Source: CAIWHR01 sp963726775 (GTDB taxonomy: Bacteria; Pseudomonadota; Gammaproteobacteria; Burkholderiales; Casimicrobiaceae). Taken from it: 64,000 bases of DNA. The translations under genes and the position numbers were made by a program. The notes below the pieces were generated by a model, which worked only from the letters and a program-made list of their open reading frames with translations, searched no databases and was not told the DNA's origin. Below are positions 25,587 to 34,272 of the stretch, in pieces; within the stretch, counting starts at the first letter, position 1; each line of letters starts with the position of its first letter. The stretch is from contig CAVSDL010000009.1 in assembly GCA_963726775.1 (NCBI GenBank), forward strand, positions 186,001-250,000, written 5' to 3'.

Positions 25587-25830
25587 TACCCCCGTGCGAA
25601 ACCGGTCGGCGCGAAGTGTCGACCGTGGGAATGGTCACGACAACGGAGCAGTCCGCGCTTTCCTTGTCCAAGATCAAGCGCGGGCGTTGACCGGGGACGG
25701 TGGGTTTGCCAGAATCCCGGCGATTTCGCACGCACGCGCCGCGGATCGCCGGCGCGGACGCAGACGGCCACGGCGGATGCCGCAAGACCGCACATTCCTG
25801 CTGTTTTACCGAGCCTCTGGAGGAATTCCC

Positions 25831-26988
25831 ATGCACGTTCGCAACCTGCTGCCGGTGCTTGCCGCCGCGTTCGCCATTGCCGGGCTGGTCGCCACGGCGC
25901 ATGCCGACATCAACGTCGGCGTTACGCTGTCGGCGACCGGTCCGGCCGCATCGCTGGGCATCCCGGAAAAGAACACGTTCGACCTGTTACCGACGTCGAT
26001 CGGCAGCGAGAAGATCAACTGGATCATCCTCGATGACGGTTCCGACACGACCAAAGCGGTCACCAACGCCAAGAAGCTCGTTTCCGAGAACAAGGTCGAC
26101 GTCATCATCGGCTCGACGATCACTCCCAACTCGCTGGCGATGATCGACGTGGCGGCGGACGCGGAAACGCCGATGATATCGATGGCGGCTTCCGCGCGAA
26201 TCGTCGACCCGGCGAACCCGCGGACGAAGTGGATCTTCAAGACGCCGCAGAACGATGCATTGATGGCCGACGCGATCGCGGTCCACATGAAGGCGAACGG
26301 CGTCAAGACGATGGCCTACATCGGTTTTGCCGATGCCTACGGCGACGGCTGGCTCGCGGAAATGAAGCGCTCGGCGCAGACCGCCGGCATCAAGGTCGTG
26401 GCCGAGGAAAAGTACAATCGCAACGACGCGTCGGTGACCGGCCAGATCCTGAAGATCGTCGCCGCCAACCCCGATGCGGTGCTGATCGGCGCCGCCGGGA
26501 CTCCGGGAGCGACACCGCAGAAAGAACTCGTCGCGCGGAGCTACAAGGGCAAGATCTACCAGACTCACGGAATCGCCAATCCCGACTTCCTGCGCGTGGT
26601 CGGCAAGGACGGCAATGGCACGATCCTCCCGATCGGCCCGATGCTGGTATTCGAGCAGCTGCCTGACTCCAATCCGCTCAAGAAGTCGGCGGCCGAGTAC
26701 ATCAACAAATACGAGGCGAAGTACGGCAAGGACACGCGGTCGACGTTCGGCGGGCACGCGTGGGATGCGTACATCCTGCTCGCCAACGCGGTCCCGGAGG
26801 CGCTGAAGAAGGCCAGGCCCGGCACGAAGGAGTTCCGCGCGGCGCTGCGCGACGCACTCGAAAACGAGAAGGAGGTCGTCGCGACGCACGGCGTGTTCAC
26901 GATGAGCCCGCAGGATCACAATGGACTCGACAACCGCGCGCGTACGATGATCAGGATCGACAACGGCAAGTGGGTATTGGCGAAGTGA
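25831..26988 (+). CDS. livJ: branched-chain amino acid ABC transporter substrate-binding protein
   Basis: A 385-residue periplasmic binding protein of the Leu/Ile/Val (LivJ) family. The signal peptide MHVRNLLPVLAAAFAIAGLV is cleaved near AHA|DINVG. The mature protein shows GVTLSATGPAASLGIPEKNT, VDVIIGSTITPNSLAMIDVA and GHAWDAYILLANAVPEAL. ATG at 25831 has GGAGGAATTCCC in front and is preferred to longer alternatives. It is the first gene of a liv operon and is separated from livH by a strong stem-loop at 27004. Ligands may also be amides or aromatic acids, as in many betaproteobacterial homologues. Confidence 0.92.
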   Translation: MHVRNLLPVLAAAFAIAGLVATAHADINVGVTLSATGPAASLGIPEKNTFDLLPTSIGSEKINWIILDDGSDTTKAVTNAKKLVSENKVDVIIGSTITPNSLAMIDVAADAETPMISMAASARIVDPANPRTKWIFKTPQNDALMADAIAVHMKANGVKTMAYIGFADAYGDGWLAEMKRSAQTAGIKVVAEEKYNRNDASVTGQILKIVAANPDAVLIGAAGTPGATPQKELVARSYKGKIYQTHGIANPDFLRVVGKDGNGTILPIGPMLVFEQLPDSNPLKKSAAEYINKYEAKYGKDTRSTFGGHAWDAYILLANAVPEALKKARPGTKEFRAALRDALENEKEVVATHGVFTMSPQDHNGLDNRARTMIRIDNGKWVLAK

Positions 26989-27003
26989 CGCGCAACTGAC
27001 GCC

Positions 27004-27039
27004 AGGCCGGCTGCGGCGCCTGCTGCAGCCGGCCTTTTC
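27004..27039 (+). terminator. stem-loop with T-run between livJ and livH (probable partial terminator)
   Basis: Arms AGGCCGGCTGC (27004-27014) and GCAGCCGGCCT (27025-27035) are perfectly complementary over 11 bases and are followed by TTTT. It sits between the binding-protein gene and the permease gene of one operon, where a leaky terminator lets the binding protein be made in excess and protects its mRNA 3' end. Confidence 0.75.
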
Positions 27040-27074
27040 ACTGGGGGCGGCGCCCTTATCCTGCGGCGACCAAC

Positions 27075-28115
27075 ATGGATCTTCCGATCTTCGCGCTGCT
27101 CACGCAGGACGGCATCACCAACGGCGCGGTCTATGCGCTGCTGGCGCTCGCTCTCGTTCTCGTGTTCGCCGTGACGCGTGTGATCTGGATTCCGTCGGGC
27201 GAATTCGTTTCCTACGGTACGTTGACGCTCGCGGGGATGCAGCTCGGCAAGGCGCCCGGCACGATCGGCCTGCTCGTCGGGATGGCCGTCATCGCCGGCG
27301 CGATGGAAGCTTATGCCTGTGCCCGACGCGGTGAACCGCGCCGGATTCCACGGCAGCTTCTGCGCTGGACCGGACTCCCGTTCGCGATCGCCGCCCTGGC
27401 GTGGGGGCTCGCCACGCCGTCACTGCCGTTCTGGGCGCAGATTCTCGTGACCCTGGCGCTGGTGACGCCGCTCGGTCCGTTGCTGTACCGGATCGCCTAC
27501 CAGCCCATCGCCGAAGCGAGCGTGCTGGTGCTGTTGATCGTGTCGGTGGCCGTGCATTTCGCACTTACCGGGCTCGGGCTATGGTTCTTCGGCGCCGAGG
27601 GCTCGCGGACCCCGCCGTTTTCCTCCGCATCGTTCCAGGTGGGAGCCGCCAATATCAGCGTGCAGAGCCTCTTCGTCGTCTTGACCAGCGTCGCGCTTAT
27701 CGGTGCGCTGTACGTGTTCTTTGGCCGCACCCTTTACGGAAAGGCGTTGCGCGCCACCGCGCTGAACCGCGTCGGTGCGCGCCTGTGCGGAGTGTCGCCG
27801 GACCTCGCCGGCGCGCTGACGTTTACGCTCGGGGCCCTGCTGTGCGCGTTTTCGGGCGTGCTCATAGGCCCAATAGCGACTGTCTACTACGACTCGGGTT
27901 TCCTCGTCAGCCTGAAGGGTTTCGTCGGTGCGATCATCGGAGGGCTCTCGAGCTATCCGCTCGCGGCGGCCGGCGCGCTGCTGGTCGGGCTGCTCGAAGC
28001 CTTTTCGTCGTACTGGGCGAGCGCCTTCAAGGAGGTGATCGTCTTCACGCTGATCATTCCGGTGCTCCTGTGGCGCAGCCTCGCCACGCACCATCACGAG
28101 GAAGATGGGGAGTGA
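27075..28115 (+). CDS. livH: branched-chain amino acid ABC transporter permease LivH
   Basis: A 346-residue inner-membrane permease. DGITNGAVYALLALALVLVF is the diagnostic first segment and the C-terminal half keeps the family core (GKALRATALNRVGARLCGVS, then FTLGALLCAFSGVLIGPI and GFVGAIIGGLSSYPLAAAGA). It is about 50 residues longer than typical LivH because of extra sequence near residues 75-140 (RRGEPRRIPRQLLRWTGLPF). Its TGA overlaps the GTG start of the next gene by 3 bases (GTGA), so translation is coupled. Confidence 0.92.
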   Translation: MDLPIFALLTQDGITNGAVYALLALALVLVFAVTRVIWIPSGEFVSYGTLTLAGMQLGKAPGTIGLLVGMAVIAGAMEAYACARRGEPRRIPRQLLRWTGLPFAIAALAWGLATPSLPFWAQILVTLALVTPLGPLLYRIAYQPIAEASVLVLLIVSVAVHFALTGLGLWFFGAEGSRTPPFSSASFQVGAANISVQSLFVVLTSVALIGALYVFFGRTLYGKALRATALNRVGARLCGVSPDLAGALTFTLGALLCAFSGVLIGPIATVYYDSGFLVSLKGFVGAIIGGLSSYPLAAAGALLVGLLEAFSSYWASAFKEVIVFTLIIPVLLWRSLATHHHEEDGE

Positions 28116-29887
28116 GTTCCAATCGCTCGCTGCCGTTCGGCGCCTGGGGCTACGCCGGCTTCATCGTCGTGCTGGTCGGCGTGCCGCTGCTCGCGCCGCC
28201 GTTCTGGGTAACGCTGGGCAACTATATCGGCCTCTACAGCCTCGTCGCGCTGGGCCTCGTCCTGCTCACGGGCGTCGCCGGACAGACGTCGTTCGGCCAG
28301 GCCGCCTTCGTGGGCATCGGCGCCTACACGACGGCGGTCCTGTCGACGCAGTACGCGGTCTCGCCGTGGCTGAACCTCGCCATCGGACTGGCGCTGACGC
28401 TGGCGCTGGCCTTGTTCCTCGGCTTCATCACGTTGCGCATGAAAGGGCACTACCTGCCGCTGGCGACAATCGCGTGGGGTATCAGCCTTTCTCTCCTGTT
28501 CGGCAATCTCGATTTTCTGGGAGGGCACACGGGGCTGACCGGCGTGCCCGCCGTCGGGATCTTCGGCGCCGAGCTGCGCAATGAGCGCCACTATTATTTT
28601 CTGATCTGGGGCATCGCAATCGTCGCTCTGTGGGCGACCGCGAACCTGCTCGATTCGCGGCCCGGCCGCGCGATCCGCGCATTGCGCGGGCAGATCGAAA
28701 TGGCCGAGGCTTTCGGCGTCGACGGCGCACGGCTGAAGATTGTCGTATTCGTCTATGCGGCGTTGCTCGCAAGCGTTTCCGGGTGGCTGTACGCCCATCT
28801 GCAGCGCTTCGTGAATCCGACGCCGTTCGGAATCAACCAGGGCATCGAGTACCTGTTCATGGCAGTCGTCGGCGGCGCGGGCAGCGTCTGGGGCGCCGTG
28901 ATAGGCGCGACGCTGATCACGCTGACGAAGCAGCTGCTGCAGGATTGGCTGCCGATCCTCCTCGGCCGCAGCGGCAATTTCGAAGTCGTGGTGTTCGGCG
29001 TACTGATGGTGCTGGTGCTGCAACGCGCCCGCGACGGGGTCTGGCCGTGGATCGCGCGATGGCTGCCGCCGCGCGCGCCGCGCGCTGTACTCGATGCTCC
29101 GCCGCTTCCGGCCCGCGACAAAGCGCTGGCCGGCGGTCCGCTGCTCGAGGTCAAGTCCGCGCGCAAGCATTTCGGCGGCCTCGTCGCTGTCAATGATTTG
29201 TCGTTTGCGATCCAGCACGGCGAAATCCTCGGTCTGATCGGTCCGAACGGCGCGGGCAAGAGCACCATGTTCAACCTGATCTCCGGAGCGTTGCCGCTCA
29301 CCTCGGGCGACGTCGTGTTCCGCGGCGCTTCCATCGTCGGTTGCAGACCGTTCGAAATAGCGAGGCACGGCATCGGGCGGACATTCCAGCATGTGAAGCT
29401 GGTCGCGCGAATGACGGTTCTCGACAACGTCGCGCTCGGGGCCTACCTGCGTGGCGAAGCGGGTGTCGTTCGCGCGGCCTTCCGGTTCGACCGGGCCGAG
29501 GAGGCGCGGGCGAGGGCCGAAGCCGCGCGAGCGATCGCGCGCGTCGGCTTGTCGATGCATGTCCATCAGCCGGCCGGCAGCCTGCCGCTCGGCAAGCAGC
29601 GGATTGTCGAAATCGCGCGAGCGCTGGCTTCCGATCCCGCGCTGCTCCTGCTCGATGAGCCCGCGGCCGGTCTGCGCTATCTGGAGAAACAGGAACTGGC
29701 GACGCTGCTGCGACAACTGAAGAGCGAAGGCATGACGGTACTGCTTGTCGAACACGACATGGATTTCGTGATGGGGCTCACCGACCGCCTGGTCGTCATG
29801 GACTTTGGCGAGAAACTCGCCGAAGGCGTGCCGGCCGAGATCCAGCGGGATCCACGAGTGCTCGAGGCGTACCTGGGCGGCATATGA
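28112..29887 (+). CDS. fused LivM permease-LivG ATPase
   Basis: A 591-residue fusion of the second permease and the first ATPase of a Liv-type importer. Residues 1 to about 310 are LivM (GLVLLTGVAGQTSFGQAAFV, IRALRGQIEMAEAFGVDGAR, LFMAVVGGAGSVWGAVIGAT); a linker of about 30 residues (PPRAPRAVLDAPPLPARDKA) leads to LivG from about residue 345 with Walker A GPNGAGKST (near 378), Walker B LLLDEPAAGL and the H-loop VEHDMDFVMGL. The signature motif is degenerate (LPLGKQRIVEIARAL instead of LSxGQ). The start GTG at 28112 overlaps livH. Confidence 0.92.
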   Translation: MSSNRSLPFGAWGYAGFIVVLVGVPLLAPPFWVTLGNYIGLYSLVALGLVLLTGVAGQTSFGQAAFVGIGAYTTAVLSTQYAVSPWLNLAIGLALTLALALFLGFITLRMKGHYLPLATIAWGISLSLLFGNLDFLGGHTGLTGVPAVGIFGAELRNERHYYFLIWGIAIVALWATANLLDSRPGRAIRALRGQIEMAEAFGVDGARLKIVVFVYAALLASVSGWLYAHLQRFVNPTPFGINQGIEYLFMAVVGGAGSVWGAVIGATLITLTKQLLQDWLPILLGRSGNFEVVVFGVLMVLVLQRARDGVWPWIARWLPPRAPRAVLDAPPLPARDKALAGGPLLEVKSARKHFGGLVAVNDLSFAIQHGEILGLIGPNGAGKSTMFNLISGALPLTSGDVVFRGASIVGCRPFEIARHGIGRTFQHVKLVARMTVLDNVALGAYLRGEAGVVRAAFRFDRAEEARARAEAARAIARVGLSMHVHQPAGSLPLGKQRIVEIARALASDPALLLLDEPAAGLRYLEKQELATLLRQLKSEGMTVLLVEHDMDFVMGLTDRLVVMDFGEKLAEGVPAEIQRDPRVLEAYLGGI

Positions 29888-30093
29888 ACACCGGCGGCGA
29901 CATTTCAACCTGCGTGCATCGCCAAGTCCCCACGATGAGCCCTCCGCGCGGCCGCCCGAAGGAGGGCTCGCTCCCGCTTAGGCTGAAGGCGCGCAGCGCC
30001 AAGGGTGCTCCAACGAGCCCTCCGCGCGGCCGCCCGAAGGAGGGCTCGCTCCCGCCTGGCGGGAAGGCGCGCAGCGCCAAGGGTGCTCTATGA
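29884..30093 (+). other. 69-codon frame bridging livMG and livF through the repeat
   Basis: ATG at 29884 overlaps the TGA of livMG (ATGA) and the stop at 30091-30093 overlaps the ATG of livF (ATGA). The frame encodes MNTGGDISTCVHRQVPTM, then two copies of SPPRGRPKEGSLP followed by KARSAKGA. Because most of it is the repeat described next, I doubt a functional peptide, but translation of it would couple livF to livMG. Confidence 0.3.
29935..30089 (+). repeat. tandem 78-bp REP-like element ending at the livF start codon
   Basis: Two copies of a 74-base unit (29937-30010 and 30015-30088) differ only around TTAGGCT/CTGGCGG. Each holds the inverted repeat GAGCCCTCC...GGAGGGCTC and the small stem GGCGC-GCA-GCGCC, so each folds into hairpins. 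Copy 1 is preceded by ATGA, copy 2 by ACGA, and copy 2 is followed by the ATGA of livF. Similar dyad repeats translated as PPRGRPKEGSLP are, from memory, scattered between genes in betaproteobacteria. Confidence 0.85.
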
Positions 30094-30824
30094 CCGCGCT
30101 GCTGGACGTTCGACACCTGCATGTGGCCTACGGCAAGGTCGAGGCGGTACACGACGTGTCGTTGACGGTGCCACCCGGCACCATCGTCAGCGTGATCGGA
30201 CCGAACGGCGCCGGCAAGACCACGCTGCTCGCCGCCGTCATGGGGCTGCTGCCCGCGCGTGGTGCCGTCACGTACCTAAACGAGGCGGCCGCGACCCTGT
30301 CGGTCGAACACCGGGTGGCGCGCGGACTGATCCTCGTCCCCGAGCGGCGGGAGCTGTTCGCGGCGATGAGCGTTGCCGACAACCTCCTGCTGGGCGCGTT
30401 CCAGCGCGTGCGCAGCGGCGACCGCCAATGGAAGGCAACGCTGAAGGAGGTCTTCCAGCGCTTTCCGCGGCTCTCGGAGCGGCGCGACCAACTCGCCGGG
30501 ACACTTTCAGGCGGCGAGCGGCAAATGCTCGCCATGGGTCGCGCGCTGATGGGCAAGCCGAAGCTTCTGATGCTGGACGAGCCGTCGCTCGGGCTGGCGC
30601 CACTGATTGTCCGGGAGATCTTCAGCATCATCTCGGCACTGCGCGCGACTGGCGTGTCGATTCTCCTGGTCGAGCAGAATGCGCGCGCCGCGCTGCAGGT
30701 GTCCGACTACGGGTACGTGCTGGAAACCGGTGAACTCGCGATCGAGGGTCCGAGTGGCGAACTGGCGGCGAATCCGCGGGTCGCCGCCACCTACCTGGGC
30801 CAGGGCGCGACCGCGGTTCGGTAA
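30090..30824 (+). CDS. livF: branched-chain amino acid ABC transporter ATPase LivF
   Basis: A 244-residue ABC ATPase, the second nucleotide-binding subunit of the Liv importer. Walker A is GPNGAGKTT (near residue 36), the signature is LSGGERQMLAMGRAL, Walker B is LLMLDEPSLGLAP and the H-loop region reads LLVEQNARAALQVSDYGYVL. The C-terminus EGPSGELAANPRVAATYLG is typical of LivF. Its ATG abuts the tandem repeat at 29935-30089, so there is no ordinary Shine-Dalgarno sequence and initiation probably depends on upstream translation. Confidence 0.94.
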   Translation: MTALLDVRHLHVAYGKVEAVHDVSLTVPPGTIVSVIGPNGAGKTTLLAAVMGLLPARGAVTYLNEAAATLSVEHRVARGLILVPERRELFAAMSVADNLLLGAFQRVRSGDRQWKATLKEVFQRFPRLSERRDQLAGTLSGGERQMLAMGRALMGKPKLLMLDEPSLGLAPLIVREIFSIISALRATGVSILLVEQNARAALQVSDYGYVLETGELAIEGPSGELAANPRVAATYLGQGATAVR

Positions 30825-30939
30825 GGCCCTACTTGCCGGACGGTCATCCGTGCTTGCTGCGGCGGTGCGGAACCGTCGACAATAGGCGTCTTGCCATGCA
30901 GGCGCGGCCGGTGTCGCGTTGCGGCAACCGAGGATCCAC

Positions 30940-32403
30940 GTGACCGACCTTTCGCTTCCCGTCGCCAACGACGCGCTTCTCGCCGATGCGCGGCGCCTGC
31001 TGCTCGATCCCGCCGGGCTCGACGACGCGGACCTGTCCAGCGTGCTCGCTTCGATACATACGCACGACGTCGATTTCGCCGACCTCTATTTTCAGTACGC
31101 GCGAACCGAAAGCTGGAGCCTCGAGGAGGGCATCGTCAAGTCGGGCGCGTTTTCCATCGATCGCGGCGTGGGAATCCGCGCCGTGCACGGCGACAAACAG
31201 GCGTATGCCTACTCCGACGACATCACGCGCTTGGCGCTCGACGAAGCCGCCGTCGCCACGCGCGCGATCAGCCGGCAGGGACAGTCGGCGTGCGCGCCGC
31301 TCGGCCGCACAGGTGCGGCGCGCGCGCTGTATGCGGCGCAGGATCCCGTGCTGTCGTTGCCCGACGAGGCCAAGGTCGCGCTGCTCGAGCGGCTGGAGCG
31401 GATGGCCCGCGCGCGCGACTCGCGCGTCACGCAGGTGGTCGCGTCGCTCGCCGGCGAATACGAAGCGATCCTGATCGCGCGGAGCGACGGGCTCGTCGCC
31501 GCGGACGTGCGGCCCCTCACGCGCGTGTCGCTCTCGGTCATCGTCGAGGAGAACGGCCGCCGCGAACAGGCTCATGCCGGAGGCGGCGGTCGGATTGATT
31601 ATGGCTACTTCACGGACGAGGTTCTCGACGACTACGCGGCACAAGCCGTCAATCAGGCCGTGTTGAACCTCGGTGCGCGCGACGCGCCGGCGGGCACGAT
31701 GACCGTCGTGCTCGGCCACGGCTGGCCCGGCATCCTGCTGCACGAGGCGATCGGACACGGTCTCGAAGGTGACTTCAATCGCAAGGGCTCGAGCGCATTT
31801 TCCGGGCGCATCGGCGAGCGCGTCGCCGCGAAAGGCATCACGGTCGTCGACGACGGCACCATCGAGCGCCGCCGCGGCTCTCTCAACATCGACGACGAGG
31901 GCAACCTGACGCAGCGCACCGTACTGATCGAGGACGGGATTCTGAAGGGCTACATGCAGGACCGGCTGAATGCGAAGCTCATGGGTGTCGCGCCAACAGG
32001 CAACGGTCGCCGCGAGTCGTTTGCCTATCTGCCGATGCCGCGGATGACCAACACGATCATGCTCGCCGGGGACCGCGACCCCGCGGAGATCCTCGCTTCG
32101 GTGAAGAACGGACTCTACGCCGTCAATTTCAGCGGCGGCCAGGTCGACATCACCAGCGGCAAGTTCGTCTTTTCCGCATCGGAAGCGTGGAAGATCGAGA
32201 ACGGCAAGCTCGCCTACCCGGTCAAAGGCGCGACGCTGATCGGCAACGGCCCGGATGCCCTGACTCGCGTGTCGATGGTCGGCCGCGACCTGGAACTGGA
32301 CGCCGGCGTCGGGAGCTGCGGCAAGGACGGACAGACCGTGCCGGTGGGCCTCGGTCAGCCGACGCTGCGGATCGACGGCCTCACGGTGGGGGGTACCGGC
32401 TGA
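30940..32403 (+). CDS. tldD: metalloprotease TldD
   Basis: TldD, with TldE/PmbA, forms a zinc peptidase that trims modified peptides (microcin B17, CcdA) from the cytoplasm. The 487-residue product has SLEEGIVKSGAFSIDRGVGI in the N-terminal domain and the zinc motif HEAIGHGLEGDF (HExxxH near residue 268). PTGNGRRESFAYLPMPRMTN and the C-terminal VGSCGKDGQTVPVGLGQPTL are family signatures. GTG at 30940 with GAGGA 6 bases upstream is chosen over TTG at 30919. The partner tldE is not in the window. Confidence 0.95.
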   Translation: MTDLSLPVANDALLADARRLLLDPAGLDDADLSSVLASIHTHDVDFADLYFQYARTESWSLEEGIVKSGAFSIDRGVGIRAVHGDKQAYAYSDDITRLALDEAAVATRAISRQGQSACAPLGRTGAARALYAAQDPVLSLPDEAKVALLERLERMARARDSRVTQVVASLAGEYEAILIARSDGLVAADVRPLTRVSLSVIVEENGRREQAHAGGGGRIDYGYFTDEVLDDYAAQAVNQAVLNLGARDAPAGTMTVVLGHGWPGILLHEAIGHGLEGDFNRKGSSAFSGRIGERVAAKGITVVDDGTIERRRGSLNIDDEGNLTQRTVLIEDGILKGYMQDRLNAKLMGVAPTGNGRRESFAYLPMPRMTNTIMLAGDRDPAEILASVKNGLYAVNFSGGQVDITSGKFVFSASEAWKIENGKLAYPVKGATLIGNGPDALTRVSMVGRDLELDAGVGSCGKDGQTVPVGLGQPTLRIDGLTVGGTG

Positions 32404-32454
32404 AGGGCTTTCGCGCGCCTATGGCCGCGCCCGCGGACATGGCATGAACAGCGG

Positions 32455-32889
32455 CTAGTGCAGCGGCCCCTTGGCCTCGATCGCCGGCATCGCCGGCGCC
32501 GGGGACGCGTGGTGCATCACCATCCGCCAGCCGGACGGCGTGCGGAGAAAGACGTTGGTGCAGATTGCCGCACCGCGCGAGCTGCCGTCGGCGCCGACCG
32601 CAATGTGCTCGACGGCGCTTTGCATGGCGAGACCCACGGTCTCGATGACGACGATCTGCTCGAGGCGGAAGTTGAGCCGCGTGTCGCCGGCAAAGAGCTG
32701 CTCCCATCCGGTGCGTACCGCGTCGTAGCCGACCATCCGCGTGCCGCCGGGGTGGACGCAGACGATGTCTTCGTCTTCGGCCCAGGTCGCCATCATCGCG
32801 TCGACATCCTTGGTTTCGAACGCATGATAGAACGCAAGTGCAACATCGGCGGGGGTCGTGTAGATCGGCGGCGTGCGGGCCTTGGCCAT
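32455..32889 (-). CDS. SnoaL/DUF4440-like NTF2-fold protein
   Basis: A 144-residue protein with the cystatin-like alpha+beta cone of the NTF2/SnoaL superfamily: VALAFYHAFETKDVDAMMAT, WAEDEDIVCVHPGGTRMVGY, and the C-terminal CTNVFLRTPSGWRMVMHHAS. Members are small-molecule-binding proteins or minor enzymes; no active-site assignment is possible here. ATG at 32889 gives the family start; it lies 25 bases after waaF on the same strand. Confidence 0.75.
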   Translation of the reverse strand: MAKARTPPIYTTPADVALAFYHAFETKDVDAMMATWAEDEDIVCVHPGGTRMVGYDAVRTGWEQLFAGDTRLNFRLEQIVVIETVGLAMQSAVEHIAVGADGSSRGAAICTNVFLRTPSGWRMVMHHASPAPAMPAIEAKGPLH

Positions 32890-32914
32890 GGCGGTCTGCG
32901 GCGATGACGCGGAA

Positions 32915-33970
32915 TCAATGCGGCAAGGAGTGGCCGGCTTCGGCGTCTTCGTCAGCCAGCGCCAAGCGCGCCAGATCATACACCGAGCGTGGGGTGAGGT
33001 CCCGCATGCACTTGAAGTGCCCGAGCGGGCATTCGCGCTTGAAGCACGGGCTGCAGGCGATTTCGATCTTGGCAATCCGGGCGCTCGTGGACATCGGTGG
33101 CGTGTAGACCGGAGACGACGAGCCGAACAGCGCGACCATGGGCACGCCGAGGGCGGCTGCGGCATGCATCAGCCCCGAGTCGTTGCTGACGACGACCGAG
33201 CCTAGCGACAGCAGGTCGATCGCCGTGCCGATATCGGTCCGGCCGGTGAGGTCGCGCAAATGTCGTCCGGATTCGCCGGTCGCCTTCAGCACCGATTCCG
33301 CGGCGAGCTTGTCGTTCGGCGATCCGACGAGCCACACCTGCATTCCGTCGGCAAGGAACCTGGCGGCCAGCTGCGCGAAGTGCGTGGGCGGCCAGCGCTT
33401 GGCAGGCCCGAATTCCGCGCCGGGGCAGAGGATCGCGACCTTCCGGTCGGTGCGCAGGCGCAGCGCGAGCACGGCCGCGGCACGGTTGCCGGTGTCCGGC
33501 ACCAGCACGGGACGCGGCGGCATCGGGACGAGGTCGTGCGGATTGACGCCGAGCGCAGCGAAGCGGTCGACGAGGCGCGGCATGGCCTTGCGGTCGAGGC
33601 GCCGGAGGTCGTTCAGCAGACCCCAGCGGGCCTCTCCTTTGTAGCCGGTGCGCCGCGGAATTCCCGCAAGCCATGGCACCAGCGCCGACTTCCACGAATT
33701 CGGCAGCACGATCGCGCGCGTGTAACCGTTGTGCGACAGGACCCTGGCCAGCGCCTTGCGCGCGCTCCAGTCGAAACGGCCGTGGCCGGTGGTGGTTTCG
33801 ACGACGCGGCCGATGCCTCGCATACGCGCGTAGACCGGCGCGCACCACGCGGGCGCGAGCACATCCACGATGGGCGCCTCGTTCGGATCGCGGACCAGTG
33901 CGACCAGGGGCTCGGACAGAATGGCGTCGCCGACCCAGGACGGCGCGATGATCAGGATGCGCTCGGTCAT
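32915..33970 (-). CDS. waaF: lipopolysaccharide heptosyltransferase II
   Basis: WaaF adds the second L-glycero-D-manno-heptose to the LPS inner core, using ADP-heptose, on the cytoplasmic face. The 351-residue GT9 enzyme starts MTERILIIAPSWVGDAILSE; the acceptor and donor sites are seen in LPNSWKSALVPWLAGIPRRT, CPGAEFGPAKRWPPTHFAQL and VSNDSGLMHAAAALGVPMVA. CSPCFKRECPLGHFKCMRDL near the C-terminus is the usual Cys-rich segment. Its ATG overlaps the TGA of the zinc-finger gene (33967) by 3 bases. It complements kdsA in LPS core synthesis. Confidence 0.95.
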   Translation of the reverse strand: MTERILIIAPSWVGDAILSEPLVALVRDPNEAPIVDVLAPAWCAPVYARMRGIGRVVETTTGHGRFDWSARKALARVLSHNGYTRAIVLPNSWKSALVPWLAGIPRRTGYKGEARWGLLNDLRRLDRKAMPRLVDRFAALGVNPHDLVPMPPRPVLVPDTGNRAAAVLALRLRTDRKVAILCPGAEFGPAKRWPPTHFAQLAARFLADGMQVWLVGSPNDKLAAESVLKATGESGRHLRDLTGRTDIGTAIDLLSLGSVVVSNDSGLMHAAAALGVPMVALFGSSSPVYTPPMSTSARIAKIEIACSPCFKRECPLGHFKCMRDLTPRSVYDLARLALADEDAEAGHSLPH

Positions 33971-34272
33971 GACGCCGCGAGCCGTTCCCCTGTCGTGCCC
34001 GCGGGGCATGGCGACCGGTTTGGCAGGGTCGGCGCGTGCAGCGGGCCATATGACTCCACCGCGGCGGCTAGTGGCCGCCCTTCGGGCGGCTCCCCGGTGA
34101 GCCGGTAGCGCGTGCCGCAGTAGGGACACGCTGCCTGCCCGGTTTCCGCGACATCGAGGAAAACACGCGGATGCGTCGACCACAGCGGCATCTGCGCGTT
34201 CGGACAGAACACCGGCAAGTCCTGCGGCCGGATTTCGACGGCGGGCAACTCCGGGCTTTCCGGCATCGTCAT
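33967..34272 (-). CDS. small zinc-finger domain protein
   Basis: A 101-residue protein with the short zinc ribbon of the PF10276/NDUFS6-like family: EIRPQDLPVFCPNAQMPLW, then HPRVFLDVAETGQAACPYCG TRY region (Cys pairs at about 29 and 58-61). Such proteins are usually about 65 residues; here a further 35-residue tail rich in Pro and Gly follows RYRLTGE. It overlaps ilvE by ATGA at 34269-34272 and waaF by ATGA at the other end, so the three genes form a translationally coupled unit. The function is unknown. Confidence 0.8.
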   Translation of the reverse strand: MTMPESPELPAVEIRPQDLPVFCPNAQMPLWSTHPRVFLDVAETGQAACPYCGTRYRLTGEPPEGRPLAAAVESYGPLHAPTLPNRSPCPAGTTGERLAAS

